A model generated the notes under the pieces. The model was not told where the DNA came from and did not search any database. It saw only the letters and a program-made list of their open reading frames with translations. The translations under genes and the position numbers were made by a program. Positions 26,234 to 38,840 of a DNA stretch of 64,000 nt are shown piece after piece (within the stretch, counting starts at the first letter, position 1; every line of letters begins with the position of its first letter). The stretch spans positions 1 to 64,000 of the forward strand of contig CAJTDB010000013.1 of NCBI GenBank assembly GCA_910574965.1, written 5' to 3'. Origin of the DNA: Lachnospiraceae bacterium. Lineage in GTDB: Bacteria; Bacillota; Clostridia; Lachnospirales; Lachnospiraceae.

Positions 26234-27154
26234 ATGCCAATACGTATTGCAGGGTCCATGCCGGCCCATGATATACTGGAATCAGAGAATATTTTTGTGA
26301 TGACAGAGACACGGGCCATATCCCAGGACATCCGTCCTTTGAAGGTGCTGATCCTGAATCTGATGCCTACAAAGATCGTGACGGAGACGCAGCTTCTGCG
26401 GAAGCTGTCCAATACGCCGCTGCAGATTGACGTGGAATTTTTACAGACAGCCAGCTACACATCTACACATACGGATCCGGGCCATCTGAAACAGTTCTAT
26501 TGTGTGTTTGACCAGATCAAGGACCGGCATTTTGACGGAATGATTATTACAGGTGCGCCGCTGGATTATGTGAAATGCGAGGATACAGCGTACTGGAACG
26601 AGGTGTGCGAGATCATGGAGTGGACAAAGACCCATGTGCACTGCACGTTCCATCTGTGCTGGGGCGCTTATGCCGGACTCTATTACCATCACAAAGTTGA
26701 GAAACGGGACCTGGAACGGAAGCTGTTCGGTGTATTTCCCCATAAAATGTTAAAGAACACATCGCCTTTGTTCCGGGGCTTTAATGATGTATTTATGGCC
26801 CCTCATTCCCGTGCAACGGATGTGCATCTTGCAGATGTGGAGGCCGTTCCTGAGCTGGAAGTGCTGGCAGTGACAGAGGAAGGAAGTCTGGCTATAGCAA
26901 AGACGAAGGACAGCCGGCAGTTTTTTGTGACCTGCCATGCGGAATATGATTCCGACACGCTGGCGCTGGAATATTTCCGGGATATGGAGAAAGGTCTTAC
27001 GACCGTGGATCTGCCCGTCAATTATTTCCCGGATAATGATCCTTCTAAGGCGCCGCAGGTGACGTGGCGCTCTACCGGGCAGCTTTTGTACTCTAACTGG
27101 CTGAATTACTATGTATACCAGAGTACGCCTTATGACATTGATACGATCTGCTAG
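26234..27154 (+). CDS. metA: Homoserine O-acyltransferase (MetA family)
   Basis: This enzyme acylates homoserine in the first committed step of methionine synthesis. The 306-residue protein aligns without gaps to known numbering: nucleophile C142 in 'FHLCWGAYAGLYYHH', H235 and E237 in 'CHAEYD'. Residue 111, which separates succinyl-CoA users (Gly) from acetyl-CoA users (Glu) in characterised members, is Asp here ('TGAPLDYV'). An acidic side chain argues for acetyl-CoA, but this is inference. It is the first gene after its own promoter; sua5 follows within 10 bases. Confidence 0.93.
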   Translation: MPIRIAGSMPAHDILESENIFVMTETRAISQDIRPLKVLILNLMPTKIVTETQLLRKLSNTPLQIDVEFLQTASYTSTHTDPGHLKQFYCVFDQIKDRHFDGMIITGAPLDYVKCEDTAYWNEVCEIMEWTKTHVHCTFHLCWGAYAGLYYHHKVEKRDLERKLFGVFPHKMLKNTSPLFRGFNDVFMAPHSRATDVHLADVEAVPELEVLAVTEEGSLAIAKTKDSRQFFVTCHAEYDSDTLALEYFRDMEKGLTTVDLPVNYFPDNDPSKAPQVTWRSTGQLLYSNWLNYYVYQSTPYDIDTIC

Positions 27155-27163
27155 GTGGCTGTC

Positions 27164-28213
27164 ATGCAGACGGAACTAATCAGGATTGACAGAGAACATA
27201 TACCTTTTTCGGTCATGGAACGGGCAGGAGCGCTTCTTCAGGCAGGCGGCCTGGTGGCATTTCCCACAGAGACGGTATATGGACTGGGGGCAGATGCGCT
27301 GAATGAGGAGGCGGCCCGGAAGATTTACGCGGCAAAAGGGCGCCCGTCTGACAATCCGCTGATTGTGCATATTGCAGAGCGGAAGGCGCTGGAGCGGATC
27401 GCCGAAAAAGTTCCAAAGGAGGCAGAGGCGCTTGCAGAGGCTTTCTGGCCGGGACCATTGACGATGATTCTTTCTAAAAAGGAATGTGTTCCGCAGGGAA
27501 CGACAGGCGGACTTTCCACTGTAGCAGTGCGTATGCCGGCGGATGAGATTGCCAGGGAACTGATTCGCCAGGGGGGCGGATATATCGCTGCGCCCAGTGC
27601 CAATATATCCGGACGTCCAAGTCCTACGACGGCGCAGCATGTATATGAAGATATGAATGGGCGGATTCCTCTGATCCTGGATGGAGGTCCGGTGCGGATT
27701 GGTCTTGAGTCTACGATTGTAGATCTGACGGAAGGACGTCCGGTGATTCTGCGTCCAGGGTATATCACGCTTTCCATGATTCGGGAGGTGGCAAAGGAGG
27801 CGGAGATGGATCGGGGATTGACTGCAGATGATTCGAACATTCGTCCAAAAGCTCCGGGCATGAAATACCGTCACTATGCACCAAAGGCAGAACTGTGCAT
27901 TGTAGAAGGTCCTATGGAACGAGTTATTTCTTATATTAATAAGAACTCTGCCGGTTCCAAAACGGGTATCATCTGCACGGAAGAGACAAAGGGATGCTAT
28001 GTAAACGGTGATGTCAAATGCATCGGCTCCCGAAAGGATGAGGTATCCATTGCCAGTCATCTCTTCGCCATACTGCGGGAGTTTGACGCGGATGGTGTGG
28101 AGCGGATCTATTCCGAATCTTTTGACACGCCAGGGCTTGGACAGGCGATCATGAACCGGCTGCTAAAAGCCGCAGGACATCAGAGGGTGGATGCGGCGGA
28201 TGCGGAACTTTAA
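27164..28213 (+). CDS. sua5: L-threonylcarbamoyladenylate synthase (Sua5 type)
   Basis: Makes threonylcarbamoyl-AMP from threonine, bicarbonate and ATP for the t6A37 modification of tRNAs reading ANN codons. The YrdC-like domain (about 10-200) has 'GGLVAFPTETVYGLGADA', 'AAKGRPSDNPLIVHI' and 'SANISGRPSPT'; a C-terminal Sua5 domain (about 235-345) makes it the long form. ATG 27164 is preferred over GTG 27155 because AGGTGG ends five bases upstream. The last codons (Ala-Asp-Ala-Glu-Leu-stop) are supplied by the end cap of a hairpin repeat, so the natural C-terminus may have been altered. Confidence 0.92.
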   Translation: MQTELIRIDREHIPFSVMERAGALLQAGGLVAFPTETVYGLGADALNEEAARKIYAAKGRPSDNPLIVHIAERKALERIAEKVPKEAEALAEAFWPGPLTMILSKKECVPQGTTGGLSTVAVRMPADEIARELIRQGGGYIAAPSANISGRPSPTTAQHVYEDMNGRIPLILDGGPVRIGLESTIVDLTEGRPVILRPGYITLSMIREVAKEAEMDRGLTADDSNIRPKAPGMKYRHYAPKAELCIVEGPMERVISYINKNSAGSKTGIICTEETKGCYVNGDVKCIGSRKDEVSIASHLFAILREFDADGVERIYSESFDTPGLGQAIMNRLLKAAGHQRVDAADAEL

Positions 28214-28305
28214 TCAGCATCTGCAAGGCTGATTCCCAGAAGGAATTTCCAGAGGGAAATTCCTTCTCCCCAAGGGGGATCGGTCTTGCGGATGCGGAAC
28301 TTTAA
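28196..28305 (+). repeat. Capped-hairpin repeat R2 (one full unit with two end caps)
   Basis: Cap GCGGATGCGGAACTTTAA ends the sua5 gene (28196-28213) and recurs at 28288-28305. Between them the unit folds: CAGCATCTGCAAG with CTTGCGGATGCGG, GATTCCC with GGGGGATC, AAGGAATTTCC with GGAAATTCCTT. It lies just before the upp ribosome site. Confidence 0.85.
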
Positions 28306-28318
28306 TAAGAGGATAAAT

Positions 28319-28957
28319 ATGAAAAAGACAGCAAAAACAGTAATCATGGAACATCCGTTAATTCAGCACAAGATCGGCATCATTCGGCGGAAGGATACCG
28401 GCTCGAAGGATTTTCGCCATATGATCAGCGAGATCGCCATGCTGATGTGCTACGAGGCGACAAGGAATCTGAAACTTGTAGATATGGAAATTGAAACACC
28501 TATATGCCGGACGACGGTGAAGGAGTTGGAAGGCAAGAAGCTGGCTATCGTACCTATTCTGCGTGCCGGTCTGGGTATGGTGGATGGGATGCTTACGATG
28601 ATACCAGCGGCGAAGGTGGGCCATATTGGTCTGTACCGGAATGAGGAGACACTAGAACCGGTGGAATATTACTGTAAACTTCCAAAAGACTGTGCAGAGC
28701 GTGTGGTCTTCGTTGTGGATCCTATGCTGGCCACTGGAGGTTCCGCATCTGCGGCAATTACCATGCTGAAGGCAAAAGGGGTAAAAAACATCCGTTTTAT
28801 GTGCATCATCGCCGCGCCGGAGGGCGTGGAGCGGATGCAGAAGGAGCATCCGGATGTGGATCTTTTTATCGGAGCCTTGGACGAACGCCTGAATGAGATT
28901 GGATACATCGTGCCAGGACTGGGAGATGCAGGAGATCGAATCTTCGGAACAAAATAA
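28319..28957 (+). CDS. upp: Uracil phosphoribosyltransferase
   Basis: Pyrimidine salvage enzyme converting uracil and PRPP to UMP. The 212-residue product has the usual length and shows the PRPP-binding loop '[16 protein letters not shown]' (about 135-150) and the C-terminal uracil-binding segment '[16 protein letters not shown]'. Start ATG 28319 follows AAGAGGA by six bases; the earlier in-frame ATGs lie inside the repeat cap. It is flanked on both sides by capped-hairpin repeats. Confidence 0.96.
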   Translation: MKKTAKTVIMEHPLIQHKIGIIRRKDTGSKDFRHMISEIAMLMCYEATRNLKLVDMEIETPICRTTVKELEGKKLAIVPILRAGLGMVDGMLTMIPAAKVGHIGLYRNEETLEPVEYYCKLPKDCAERVVFVVDPMLATGGSASAAITMLKAKGVKNIRFMCIIAAPEGVERMQKEHPDVDLFIGALDERLNEIGYIVPGLGDAGDRIFGTK

Positions 28958-28965
28958 TAAGAAGG

Positions 28966-29289
28966 CGGATGCGGAACTTTAAAACAGCATCCGCAAGTCC
29001 AAAGCCCAGAAGGAACTTACGTCGGGAAACGACGGAAGTTTCTTCTCTGCTACGGGATATGGAATTGCGGATGCGGAACTTTAAAACAGCATCCGCAAGT
29101 CCAAAGCCCAGAAGGAACTTACGTCGGGAAACGACGGAAGTTTCTTCTCTGCTGCGGGATATGGAATTGCGGATGCGGAACTTTAAAACAGCATCCGCAG
29201 GTCCAAAGCCCAGAAGGAACTTACGTCGGGAAGCGGCGGAAGTTTCTTCTCCGTTCAGGGATTTGGACCTGTGGATGCGGAACTTTAAA
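28966..29289 (+). repeat. Capped-hairpin repeat array R3 (three tandem units of 102 bp)
   Basis: Units start at CAGCA 28985, 29087 and 29189; caps GCGGATGCGGAACTTTAA (the last with TGGATGCGG) end each. Stems: CAGCATCCGCAA with TTGCGGATGCGG, and AGAAGGAACTTACGTCG with CGACGGAAGTTTCTTCT. The first two copies differ by single bases, the third by several. Since 102 is a multiple of three, a spurious 107-codon frame stays open through the array. Confidence 0.92.
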
Positions 29290-29301
29290 TAAGAGGATAA
29301 G

Positions 29302-29787
29302 ATGACCGGAAAGAGAACAGACTACATATCATGGGATGAGTATTTTATGGGTATTGCGTACCTGTCTGCCATGCGTTCCAAAGATCCAAATACACAGGTT
29401 GGTGCATGTATCGTCAGCCAAGAGAATAAAATATTATCTATGGGATACAATGGGTTTCCGACGGGATGCGATGATGATGTATTTCCCTGGGATCGTGAGG
29501 GCGGTATGTGCGACAGCAAATACGCTTATGTAACCCACAGTGAGCTGAATGCCATCCTGAATTACCGGGGCGGGAGCCTGGAGGGAACAAAAATTTATGT
29601 GACATTGTTTCCGTGCAATGAGTGTGCCAAGGCCATCATTCAGGCAGGAATTAAAGAGCTGGTCTATGCGGATGACAAATATGACGGCACACCTGCCAAT
29701 ATAGCCTCTAAGCGGATGCTGAAGGCGGCGGGCGTAAAAATGACTCCGTACAAAAAAAACGGCCGAAAGATTACGCTGATGGTGTAA
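29302..29787 (+). CDS. dCMP deaminase family protein
   Basis: Zinc-dependent deaminase likely converting dCMP to dUMP, feeding thymidylate synthesis. The 161-residue product carries the zinc/catalytic motifs 'THSELNAI' (His-x-Glu, near residue 77) and 'PCNEC' (near 103), and the family N-terminus 'ISWDEYFMGIAYLSA'. ComEB of Bacillus is a relative. The start follows AAGAGGATAAG, a few bases after the last repeat cap. It probably forms a nucleotide-metabolism group with upp. Confidence 0.93.
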   Translation: MTGKRTDYISWDEYFMGIAYLSAMRSKDPNTQVGACIVSQENKILSMGYNGFPTGCDDDVFPWDREGGMCDSKYAYVTHSELNAILNYRGGSLEGTKIYVTLFPCNECAKAIIQAGIKELVYADDKYDGTPANIASKRMLKAAGVKMTPYKKNGRKITLMV

Positions 29788-29805
29788 TACAGGGCAACGT
29801 TTCTG

Positions 29806-29834
29806 TTGAAGTTGCCCAAAAAAGGTGTTATAAT
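29806..29834 (+). promoter_or_regulatory. Promoter of the V-type ATPase operon
   Basis: TTGAAG (29806-29811), 17-bp spacer and TATAAT (29829-29834), about 105 bases before the first gene. It overlaps a hairpin GGGCAAC/GTTGCCC (29792-29817) that could end the deaminase transcript, although no T-run follows. Confidence 0.75.
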
Positions 29835-29938
29835 ATGCTGGAAAATGTAAAGCCATGCAGCAGGAGAAAATACTGAACGACGCAATTCAGGATTATGGCC
29901 CTACAGTTCAACTTATTTTATAATAGTAAGGTGGTGAA

Positions 29939-30250
29939 ATGGTGTTAGAAGAGACTTTAAAGTCAGTGAAAGCTGCGGAGGCAAAAGCGGAAGAGATCAT
30001 CAAAGAAGCAGATGCCAAGGCGGCTTCCGTTCTGGAAGAAGCAAAGATCAATGCCCAGGCGATGAAAGATGAGGCTGCTCAGAAGGTGAGAACTCTGCGG
30101 CAGAAGACAACGCAGGATGCTCAGAAAGAAGGAGATATGCAGTTGGAGGCCTCAGCCAAAGAAGCTAAAAGGGAGATCGAAGCTCTGAAGGAGCTGATTG
30201 TTCCGAAGAAATCAGAGGCAGTGGATGCAATCATCTCAGCACTGGTTTAA
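29939..30250 (+). CDS. ntpF: V-type ATPase subunit G/H (peripheral stalk)
   Basis: A 103-residue Ala/Glu/Lys-rich coiled coil with no membrane segment, typical of the small stalk subunit that pairs with subunit E to hold the catalytic head. It is the first gene of the operon, in the same place as ntpF in Enterococcus hirae. Start behind AAGGTGGTGAA. The heptad-like pattern 'AEAKAEEIIKEADAKAASVLEEA' region fills most of the protein. Confidence 0.85.
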   Translation: MVLEETLKSVKAAEAKAEEIIKEADAKAASVLEEAKINAQAMKDEAAQKVRTLRQKTTQDAQKEGDMQLEASAKEAKREIEALKELIVPKKSEAVDAIISALV

Positions 30251-30286
30251 GGAGGAAAGAGAAAATAGAAAAGGAGGGATGTGGAT

Positions 30287-32790
<2,504 letters not shown>

Positions 32791-32839
32791 TGAGGAAGCC
32801 TGTTGACAACGAACAAATTGTAAGAAGGAGAGCTTTAGA

Positions 32840-33433
32840 ATGACCGGATTGGAAAAGATTACGGACCAGATTCAGGAAGAAGCAAAAGCCTCCGCAGCCA
32901 GAAGGTTAGAAGCGGCTCAGAAGGAAGCAGATGCAGTCCTTGCGGAAGCAAAGGATGCATGTGCAGCCATGGAAGCCGAGGCGGCAGAGAAAACTGCGGC
33001 CATGAAGGCAAACTATGAAGGCCGCGTGAAGTCCTCTGCAGAACAGCAGAGAAGGACGGCACTTCTGCGGGCAAAGCAGGAGATCATCGCGGAAGTGATA
33101 GAGGAAGCCTATGTGACTCTGAAGGAAAAAGACGTACAGAGTTATTTCCTGACCATGGAAAAGATATTGAAGACCTATGCACTGGCAGAGGATGGAGAGA
33201 TTTATTTCTCTTCCGAAGATCTTGCCAGAATGCCGGCCGATTTTGAGAAAAAGATCAAGGCGGCTGCAAAGGAGAAGGGCGGAAGCCTGGTTCTGAAAAA
33301 AGAGCCGAAAGCCATCGCGGACGGTTTTGTCCTCGTCTATGGAGGCGTGGAGGAGAACTGTACGCTGAAAGCATTGTTTGATGCAAAGAGAGATCAGCTT
33401 CAGGATAAAGTGAATGCGATCTTATTTTCATAG
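32840..33433 (+). CDS. ntpE: V-type ATPase subunit E (peripheral stalk)
   Basis: The 197-residue stalk protein has a long Ala/Glu/Lys coiled coil (about 5-85) and a C-terminal globular domain ('GFVLVYGGVEENCTLKALFD') that binds the head. It pairs with subunit G/H. It starts behind AGAAGGAGAG and sits between K and C as in other bacterial V-ATPase operons. Confidence 0.93.
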   Translation: MTGLEKITDQIQEEAKASAARRLEAAQKEADAVLAEAKDACAAMEAEAAEKTAAMKANYEGRVKSSAEQQRRTALLRAKQEIIAEVIEEAYVTLKEKDVQSYFLTMEKILKTYALAEDGEIYFSSEDLARMPADFEKKIKAAAKEKGGSLVLKKEPKAIADGFVLVYGGVEENCTLKALFDAKRDQLQDKVNAILFS

Positions 33434-33463
33434 AAGCCGGTTCGCCAAAAAAGGAGGGTTTTA

Positions 33464-34435
33464 ATGTCTAAAACACAATATGCCTATGCGGTTGCGCGAA
33501 TCCGTGCTTTGGAAGTCTCTCTGTTCTCTGCCTCAACCATTGAGCAGTTGATTGCCTGCAAGGATGACGAGACGGCCATCCGGTTTCTCCAGGAGAGAGG
33601 CTGGGGCAGTGCGGATGTGCCCGCAGATGCGGATGCCATCCTGACGCGGGAACGGGAGAAGATCTGGGAGACGATCGGCGAGATGCATGTGGATATGGAT
33701 GTGTTCGATGTCCTGTCCTATACGAGCTGGTTCCATAACCTGAAAGCTGCTGTCAAGGAGGTTTGTACCGGCAAGAGCGGTGCGAATATCTTTTATGAGG
33801 GAACGCCCATACCAAAAGGGGAATTGGTGCGCATCATAAAAGAAAAGGATTACAAAGCGCTGCCGGAAAATATGCAGGCTGCGGCGGAAGAGGCGGTGGA
33901 TGCACTGCTTCATTCGGGAGACGGACAGCTCTGTGATGTTATCATCGACCGTGCGACCATGGAAGCCATCAAGGAAGCCGGAAGAGCGGCCGAAGATGAA
34001 ATCATCTGCGACTATGCGGAATCTACCGTAGCAGTGGCCAATATCAAGATCGCTGTGAGGGCTTCTAAGACCGCTAAGACACTGGAATTTATGAAACGCG
34101 CTATGGCGCCCTGTGATACGCTGAATATCGACAGTCTGGCACATGCGGCGCTGGCAGGCATGGATTCGATCATCGAATATTTAAACGGGAATGGATATGC
34201 GGAGGGCGCACAGGCTCTGAAGGAGTCTCCTTCAGCCTTTGAACGCTGGTGCGACAACCGGATCATCCAGACCATCAAACCCCAGAAGTCCAATCCATTT
34301 TCCGTAGGACCTCTGGTGGCATATGTCATTGCAAGGGAAAATGAGATTAAGACGGTGAGAATCATTCTTACCTGTAAGCAAAATGGCTTATCAGATGATT
34401 CCATCCGGGAAAGGGTAAGGGAAATGTATGTATAA
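33464..34435 (+). CDS. ntpC: V-type ATPase subunit C (central rotor adaptor)
   Basis: The 323-residue protein of the AC39/subunit d family connects the rotor shaft to the K ring. Its N-terminus 'YAYAVARIRALEVSLFS' and C-terminus 'ENEIKTVRIILTCKQNGLS' match the family. Its end overlaps the start of the next gene by eight bases, indicating translational coupling. Confidence 0.93.
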   Translation: MSKTQYAYAVARIRALEVSLFSASTIEQLIACKDDETAIRFLQERGWGSADVPADADAILTREREKIWETIGEMHVDMDVFDVLSYTSWFHNLKAAVKEVCTGKSGANIFYEGTPIPKGELVRIIKEKDYKALPENMQAAAEEAVDALLHSGDGQLCDVIIDRATMEAIKEAGRAAEDEIICDYAESTVAVANIKIAVRASKTAKTLEFMKRAMAPCDTLNIDSLAHAALAGMDSIIEYLNGNGYAEGAQALKESPSAFERWCDNRIIQTIKPQKSNPFSVGPLVAYVIARENEIKTVRIILTCKQNGLSDDSIRERVREMYV

Positions 34436-34748
34436 GATCGCAGTAATCGGCGCTTATGACAGCATCTATGGTTTTGCAGCCCTGGGGCTGGATACATTTC
34501 CGGTATCCGATGCCCAGGAAGGGGAGAAGATGCTCAGAAGAATCGCGGAAGGCGAGTATGCGGTAATCTATATTACCGAAGCGCTGGCCGCGGAACTGAA
34601 GCATGAGATGAGCAGATATCAGGAACAGGTGATTCCGGCTATTATCCAGATTCCGGGAGTATCCGGGAATACGGGAGCCGGAATTACGGGCGTGAAGAAA
34701 TCCGTAGAACAGGCAGTCGGTTCTGATATTCTGTTCGGCAACAATTAA
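34428..34748 (+). CDS. ntpG: V-type ATPase subunit F
   Basis: The 106-residue Rossmann-like rotor subunit ('[24 protein letters not shown]', then '[11 protein letters not shown]') binds subunit D in the central shaft. E. hirae calls it NtpG. It overlaps ntpC by eight bases; ribosome site GGGAAAGGGTAAGGG lies inside ntpC. Confidence 0.93.
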   Translation: MYKIAVIGAYDSIYGFAALGLDTFPVSDAQEGEKMLRRIAEGEYAVIYITEALAAELKHEMSRYQEQVIPAIIQIPGVSGNTGAGITGVKKSVEQAVGSDILFGNN

Positions 34749-34771
34749 AGAAAGTGGGTGAATCCATTCAA

Positions 34772-36541
34772 ATGAGTAAAGGCACGATTAAAAAAGTGGC
34801 GGGGCCTCTGGTCGTCGCTACCGGTATGCGTGATGCCAACATGTTTGACGTGGTGCGCGTAAGCAAACAGCGCCTGATCGGTGAGATCATCGAGATGCAT
34901 GGAGACGAGGCATCCATCCAGGTGTACGAGGAGACCGCGGGACTTGGACCGGGCGAGCCGGTGGAATCCACCGAGATGCCGCTGTCCGTGGAACTTGGAC
35001 CCGGACTGATTACCAGCATCTATGATGGTATCCAAAGACCGCTGGATGATATTATGAAAGTATCCGGCGGCAATAACTTAAAGCGCGGTGTGGAGGTTCC
35101 CTCTCTGAAGCGTGATCTGAAATGGAATTTTGTACCTACAGCTAATGTAGGTGATACAGTGGAAGCCGGCGATATTATAGGAACGGTACAGGAGACCGCA
35201 GTGGTAGAACAGCGGATTATGATCCCCTATGGTATCCAGGGAACGATCAAAGAGATCAAGGCAGGAGAATTTACGGTAGAAGAGGTCGTCGCTGTCGTAA
35301 CAACTCCGGAGGGCGATAAGGATGTAACTCTGATGCAGAAATGGCCGGTTCGTAAAGGCCGTCCGTACAAGGAGAAACTGCCGCCCAGTATGCCGCTGAT
35401 TACAGGACAGCGTGTGGTTGACATGTTCTTCCCCATCGCCAAAGGCGGTGTGGCAGCCGTACCGGGACCTTTCGGAAGCGGCAAGACCGTTATTCAGCAT
35501 CAGCTTGCAAAATGGGCAGAAGCAGATATCGTGGTTTACATCGGCTGCGGCGAGCGCGGAAACGAGATGACGGACGTTCTCAACGAGTTCCCGGAACTGA
35601 AGGACCCGAAGACCGGAAAATCTCTGATGGAACGTACGGTGCTGATTGCCAATACCTCCGATATGCCTGTGGCTGCTCGTGAGGCATCTATCTATACTGG
35701 TATTACGATTGCAGAATATTTCCGTGACATGGGCTACTCCGTGGCACTGATGGCAGATTCCACTTCCCGTTGGGCAGAGGCTCTTCGTGAGATGTCCGGA
35801 CGTCTGGAGGAGATGCCCGGTGAGGAAGGTTATCCGGCTTATCTTGGATCCCGTCTGGCACAGTTCTACGAGCGTGCGGGTCATGTGATCAATCTTGGAA
35901 AAGACGGCAGAGAAGGCGCGCTGTCTGTAATCGGAGCCGTATCTCCGCCCGGCGGTGATACTTCCGAGCCGGTTTCCCAGGCAACGCTGCGTATCGTCAA
36001 GGTGTTCTGGGGTCTGGACTCCGCCCTTGCTTACAAGAGACATTTCCCGGCGATTAACTGGCTGACCAGCTACTCCCTGTATCTGGACAATATTTCCGGA
36101 TGGTTTGACAAGAACGTATCTGAAGAGTGGATGGCAGGACGTCAGGCGATGATGTCTCTCTTACAGGAAGAAGCAGAGCTGAACGAGATTGTGCAGATGG
36201 TAGGTATGGATGCACTTTCCGCACCGGACCGTCTGAAAATGGAAGCAGCACGCTCCATCCGTGAGGACTTCCTGCATCAGAACTCTTTCCACGAGGTAGA
36301 TACGTACACCTCCCTGAAGAAACAGCTTCTGATGATGAAACTGGTGCTGGCTTACTATGACCAGACAATGGAAGCTCTGAAAAACGGTGCAGGCGTAAAA
36401 GGACTGATTGATATTCCGGTCCGTGAGCAGATCGGACGTTACAAATATGTAGTAGAAGAGAATCTGGATGCAGAATATGAGAAGATTATGAATGAACTTG
36501 CAGCCCAGATTAAAGAAGCATGCGGAAAGGAGGACTTCTAA
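34772..36541 (+). CDS. ntpA: V-type ATPase catalytic subunit A
   Basis: Catalytic head subunit, 589 residues, with Walker A 'GPFGSGKT' near residue 230, the 'non-homologous' insert typical of A subunits, and '[23 protein letters not shown]' region for nucleotide and partner contact. ATG 34772 is preferred over GTG 34754 since it gives the standard N-terminus and lies behind GTGGGTGA. The next gene begins immediately after the stop. Confidence 0.96.
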   Translation: MSKGTIKKVAGPLVVATGMRDANMFDVVRVSKQRLIGEIIEMHGDEASIQVYEETAGLGPGEPVESTEMPLSVELGPGLITSIYDGIQRPLDDIMKVSGGNNLKRGVEVPSLKRDLKWNFVPTANVGDTVEAGDIIGTVQETAVVEQRIMIPYGIQGTIKEIKAGEFTVEEVVAVVTTPEGDKDVTLMQKWPVRKGRPYKEKLPPSMPLITGQRVVDMFFPIAKGGVAAVPGPFGSGKTVIQHQLAKWAEADIVVYIGCGERGNEMTDVLNEFPELKDPKTGKSLMERTVLIANTSDMPVAAREASIYTGITIAEYFRDMGYSVALMADSTSRWAEALREMSGRLEEMPGEEGYPAYLGSRLAQFYERAGHVINLGKDGREGALSVIGAVSPPGGDTSEPVSQATLRIVKVFWGLDSALAYKRHFPAINWLTSYSLYLDNISGWFDKNVSEEWMAGRQAMMSLLQEEAELNEIVQMVGMDALSAPDRLKMEAARSIREDFLHQNSFHEVDTYTSLKKQLLMMKLVLAYYDQTMEALKNGAGVKGLIDIPVREQIGRYKYVVEENLDAEYEKIMNELAAQIKEACGKEDF

Positions 36542-37915
36542 ATGCCGAAAGAGTATAGAACTATACAGGAAGTAGCCGGACCGCTGATGCTCGTACAGGG
36601 TGTGGAAGGCGTTACCTATGACGAACTGGGCGAGATCGAGCTGGCAAACGGCGAGATCCGCCGGTGTAAAGTGTTGGAGGTAAACGGAAGCGATGCGATG
36701 GTACAGCTCTATGAGAGTTCCACCGGTATCAACCTTTCCAACAGCAAGGTACGTTTCCTTGGAAGAGGTGTAGAACTGGGCGCATCCGAGGATATGCTCG
36801 GACGTGTCTTCGACGGTATGGGACGTCCCATCGACGGCGGTCCCGAAATCCTTCCGGATAAGAGAATGGATATTAACGGCCTGCCTATGAATCCGGCGGC
36901 CAGAAGCTACCCCAATGAGTTTATCCAGACAGGAGTATCTGCTATTGACGGACTGAATACGCTTGTCCGCGGCCAGAAGCTGCCGATCTTCTCCATGTCC
37001 GGTCTGCCTCATGCACAGTTGGCGGCGCAGATCGCAAGACAGGCGAAAGTTCGCGGAAAAGATGAGCGTTTCGCCGTTGTCTTTGCAGCTATGGGTATTA
37101 CCTTCGAGGAGTCCAACTTCTTCGTGGAGAGCTTTAAAGAGACTGGTGCGATCGATCGTACGGTACTGTTTGTCAACCTGGCAAATGACCCGGCTGTTGA
37201 GCGTATCGCAACGCCGCGTATGGCGCTGACCGCTGCAGAATATCTGGCATTTGAAAAAGACATGCACGTGCTGGTTATTTTGACGGATATTACCAACTAC
37301 GCAGATGCGCTTCGTGAGATTTCTGCGGCACGTAAGGAAGTTCCGGGACGCCGCGGCTATCCGGGATACATGTATACAGACCTGGCTCAGTTATACGAGC
37401 GTGCAGGACGCCAGAAAGGCAAAGATGGATCCATCACCATGCTTCCGATCCTGACCATGCCGGAGGATGACAAGACCCATCCCATCCCTGACCTGACCGG
37501 TTACATTACCGAGGGACAGGTGATCTTAAGCCGTGAGCTTTACAGAAAGGGTGTCAACCCGCCTATTGATGTACTGCCGTCTCTGTCCCGTCTGAAAGAT
37601 AAAGGTATCGGCGAAGGCAAGACCCGCGGTGACCACTCTAATACACTGAACCAGTTGTTTGCAGCTTACGCCCGCGGAAAAGACGCGAAAGAGCTTATGA
37701 CGATTCTCGGTGAGGCAGCACTTTCCGATATGGACCTGATCTACGCGAAATTCGCGGATGAGTTCGAGAAGGAGTATGTATCTCAGGGCTTCCAGGCAGA
37801 CCGGAGTATCGAAGAGACGCTGAACATCGGCTGGAAGCTGCTTTCAATCCTTCCAAGATCCGAGCTGAAACGTATCGACGATAAATATCTGGATCTGTAT
37901 TATGGGAAACAATAA
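36542..37915 (+). CDS. ntpB: V-type ATPase subunit B
   Basis: Non-catalytic head subunit, 457 residues, of normal length. It lacks a Walker A lysine loop ('[20 protein letters not shown]' at the corresponding place), as expected for B subunits. '[28 protein letters not shown]' region is the conserved interface. Starts one base after ntpA. Its stop codon is also the left edge of a hairpin repeat array that separates it from subunit D. Confidence 0.96.
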   Translation: MPKEYRTIQEVAGPLMLVQGVEGVTYDELGEIELANGEIRRCKVLEVNGSDAMVQLYESSTGINLSNSKVRFLGRGVELGASEDMLGRVFDGMGRPIDGGPEILPDKRMDINGLPMNPAARSYPNEFIQTGVSAIDGLNTLVRGQKLPIFSMSGLPHAQLAAQIARQAKVRGKDERFAVVFAAMGITFEESNFFVESFKETGAIDRTVLFVNLANDPAVERIATPRMALTAAEYLAFEKDMHVLVILTDITNYADALREISAARKEVPGRRGYPGYMYTDLAQLYERAGRQKGKDGSITMLPILTMPEDDKTHPIPDLTGYITEGQVILSRELYRKGVNPPIDVLPSLSRLKDKGIGEGKTRGDHSNTLNQLFAAYARGKDAKELMTILGEAALSDMDLIYAKFADEFEKEYVSQGFQADRSIEETLNIGWKLLSILPRSELKRIDDKYLDLYYGKQ

Positions 37916-38119
37916 ACAGCAGCAGCCTATGCGATGCCCGGAACGTTTTGCGGACGCAGGGCGTCCGGAAAATGTTCCAGCCCTATGGGCATCGTTCGGG
38001 GTGCTGCGGAACTTTAAACAGCAGCAGCCCATACGATGCCCGGAACGTTTTACGGACGCATGGCGTCCGGAAAATGTTCCAGCCCTATGGGCATCGTTTG
38101 GGGTGCTGCGGAACTTTAA
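37916..38119 (+). repeat. Capped-hairpin repeat array R4 (two tandem units of 102 bp)
   Basis: Units start at CAGCA 37917 and 38019, each ending with the cap TGCTGCGGAACTTTAA. Nested stems: GCAGC/GCTGC, ACGATGCCC/GGGCATCGT, and GGAAC-TTTT/AAAA-GTTCC with an inner CGGACGC/GCGTCCG. It interrupts the ATPase operon between B and D and ends three bases before the subunit D ribosome site. Confidence 0.92.
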
Positions 38120-38137
38120 TAGAAAGGAGTGTGCAAA

Positions 38138-38812
38138 GTGGCAGCTACACAGGTAAACCCGACCCGTATGGAGCTGACCCGCCAGAAGAAAAAGCTGGCG
38201 ACGGCCAGAAAAGGCCATAAGCTCCTGAAGGATAAGCGTGACGAACTCATGCGGCAGTTCCTGGACTTGGTCCGGGAGAATATGGCGCTTCGCCAGAAAG
38301 TAGAAGCAGGGATCCTGGCGGCGAATAAGAACTTCGTTGTTGCCAAGGCAGGCATGTCTGAGGAGACGCTGCACACTGCTCTGATGGCGCCCAAGCAGGA
38401 AGTTTATCTGGAGACAGATAAAAAGAATGTTATGAGTGTGGATATTCCGGTCTTTGAATACAAGACCAGGACTGCTGATGAAAATGACATTTATTCCTAT
38501 GGATTTGCCTTTACTTCCAGTGATCTGGACGACGCGGTGAAGTCTCTGGCGGATGTCCTGCCTGAGATGCTCCGTCTGGCAGAAGCTGAGAAGGCATGTC
38601 AGCTTATGGCTGCGGAGATCGAGAAGACCCGCCGGCGTGTAAATGCGCTGGAACATGTAATTATCCCGCAGGCACAGGCGAATATCAAGTATATCACCAT
38701 GAAGCTGGATGAGAATGAGAGATCCACTCAGATCCGTCTGATGAAAGTAAAAGATATGATGCTGGAAGAGACACATCATTACAAAGAGAAGCAGGCAGCA
38801 AAGGCGCAGTAA
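38138..38812 (+). CDS. ntpD: V-type ATPase subunit D (central rotor shaft)
   Basis: A 224-residue coiled-coil shaft protein starting 'AATQVNPTRMELTRQKKKL', the family signature. GTG 38138 follows AAAGGAG by eight bases and matches the usual N-terminus; GTG 38129 overlaps the ribosome site. It is the last gene of the operon and is followed by a strong terminator. Confidence 0.95.
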   Translation: MAATQVNPTRMELTRQKKKLATARKGHKLLKDKRDELMRQFLDLVRENMALRQKVEAGILAANKNFVVAKAGMSEETLHTALMAPKQEVYLETDKKNVMSVDIPVFEYKTRTADENDIYSYGFAFTSSDLDDAVKSLADVLPEMLRLAEAEKACQLMAAEIEKTRRRVNALEHVIIPQAQANIKYITMKLDENERSTQIRLMKVKDMMLEETHHYKEKQAAKAQ

Positions 38813-38840
38813 TTGTGCGAAAAGCAGCAGTGCTGACCAA

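Noticed and set aside
28969-29292. A 107-codon frame with three perfect 34-residue repeats
   Set aside because: It is the read-through of the R3 hairpin array; 102 bp is divisible by three, no ribosome site precedes it, and other arrays (79 and 100 bp) do not keep a frame.
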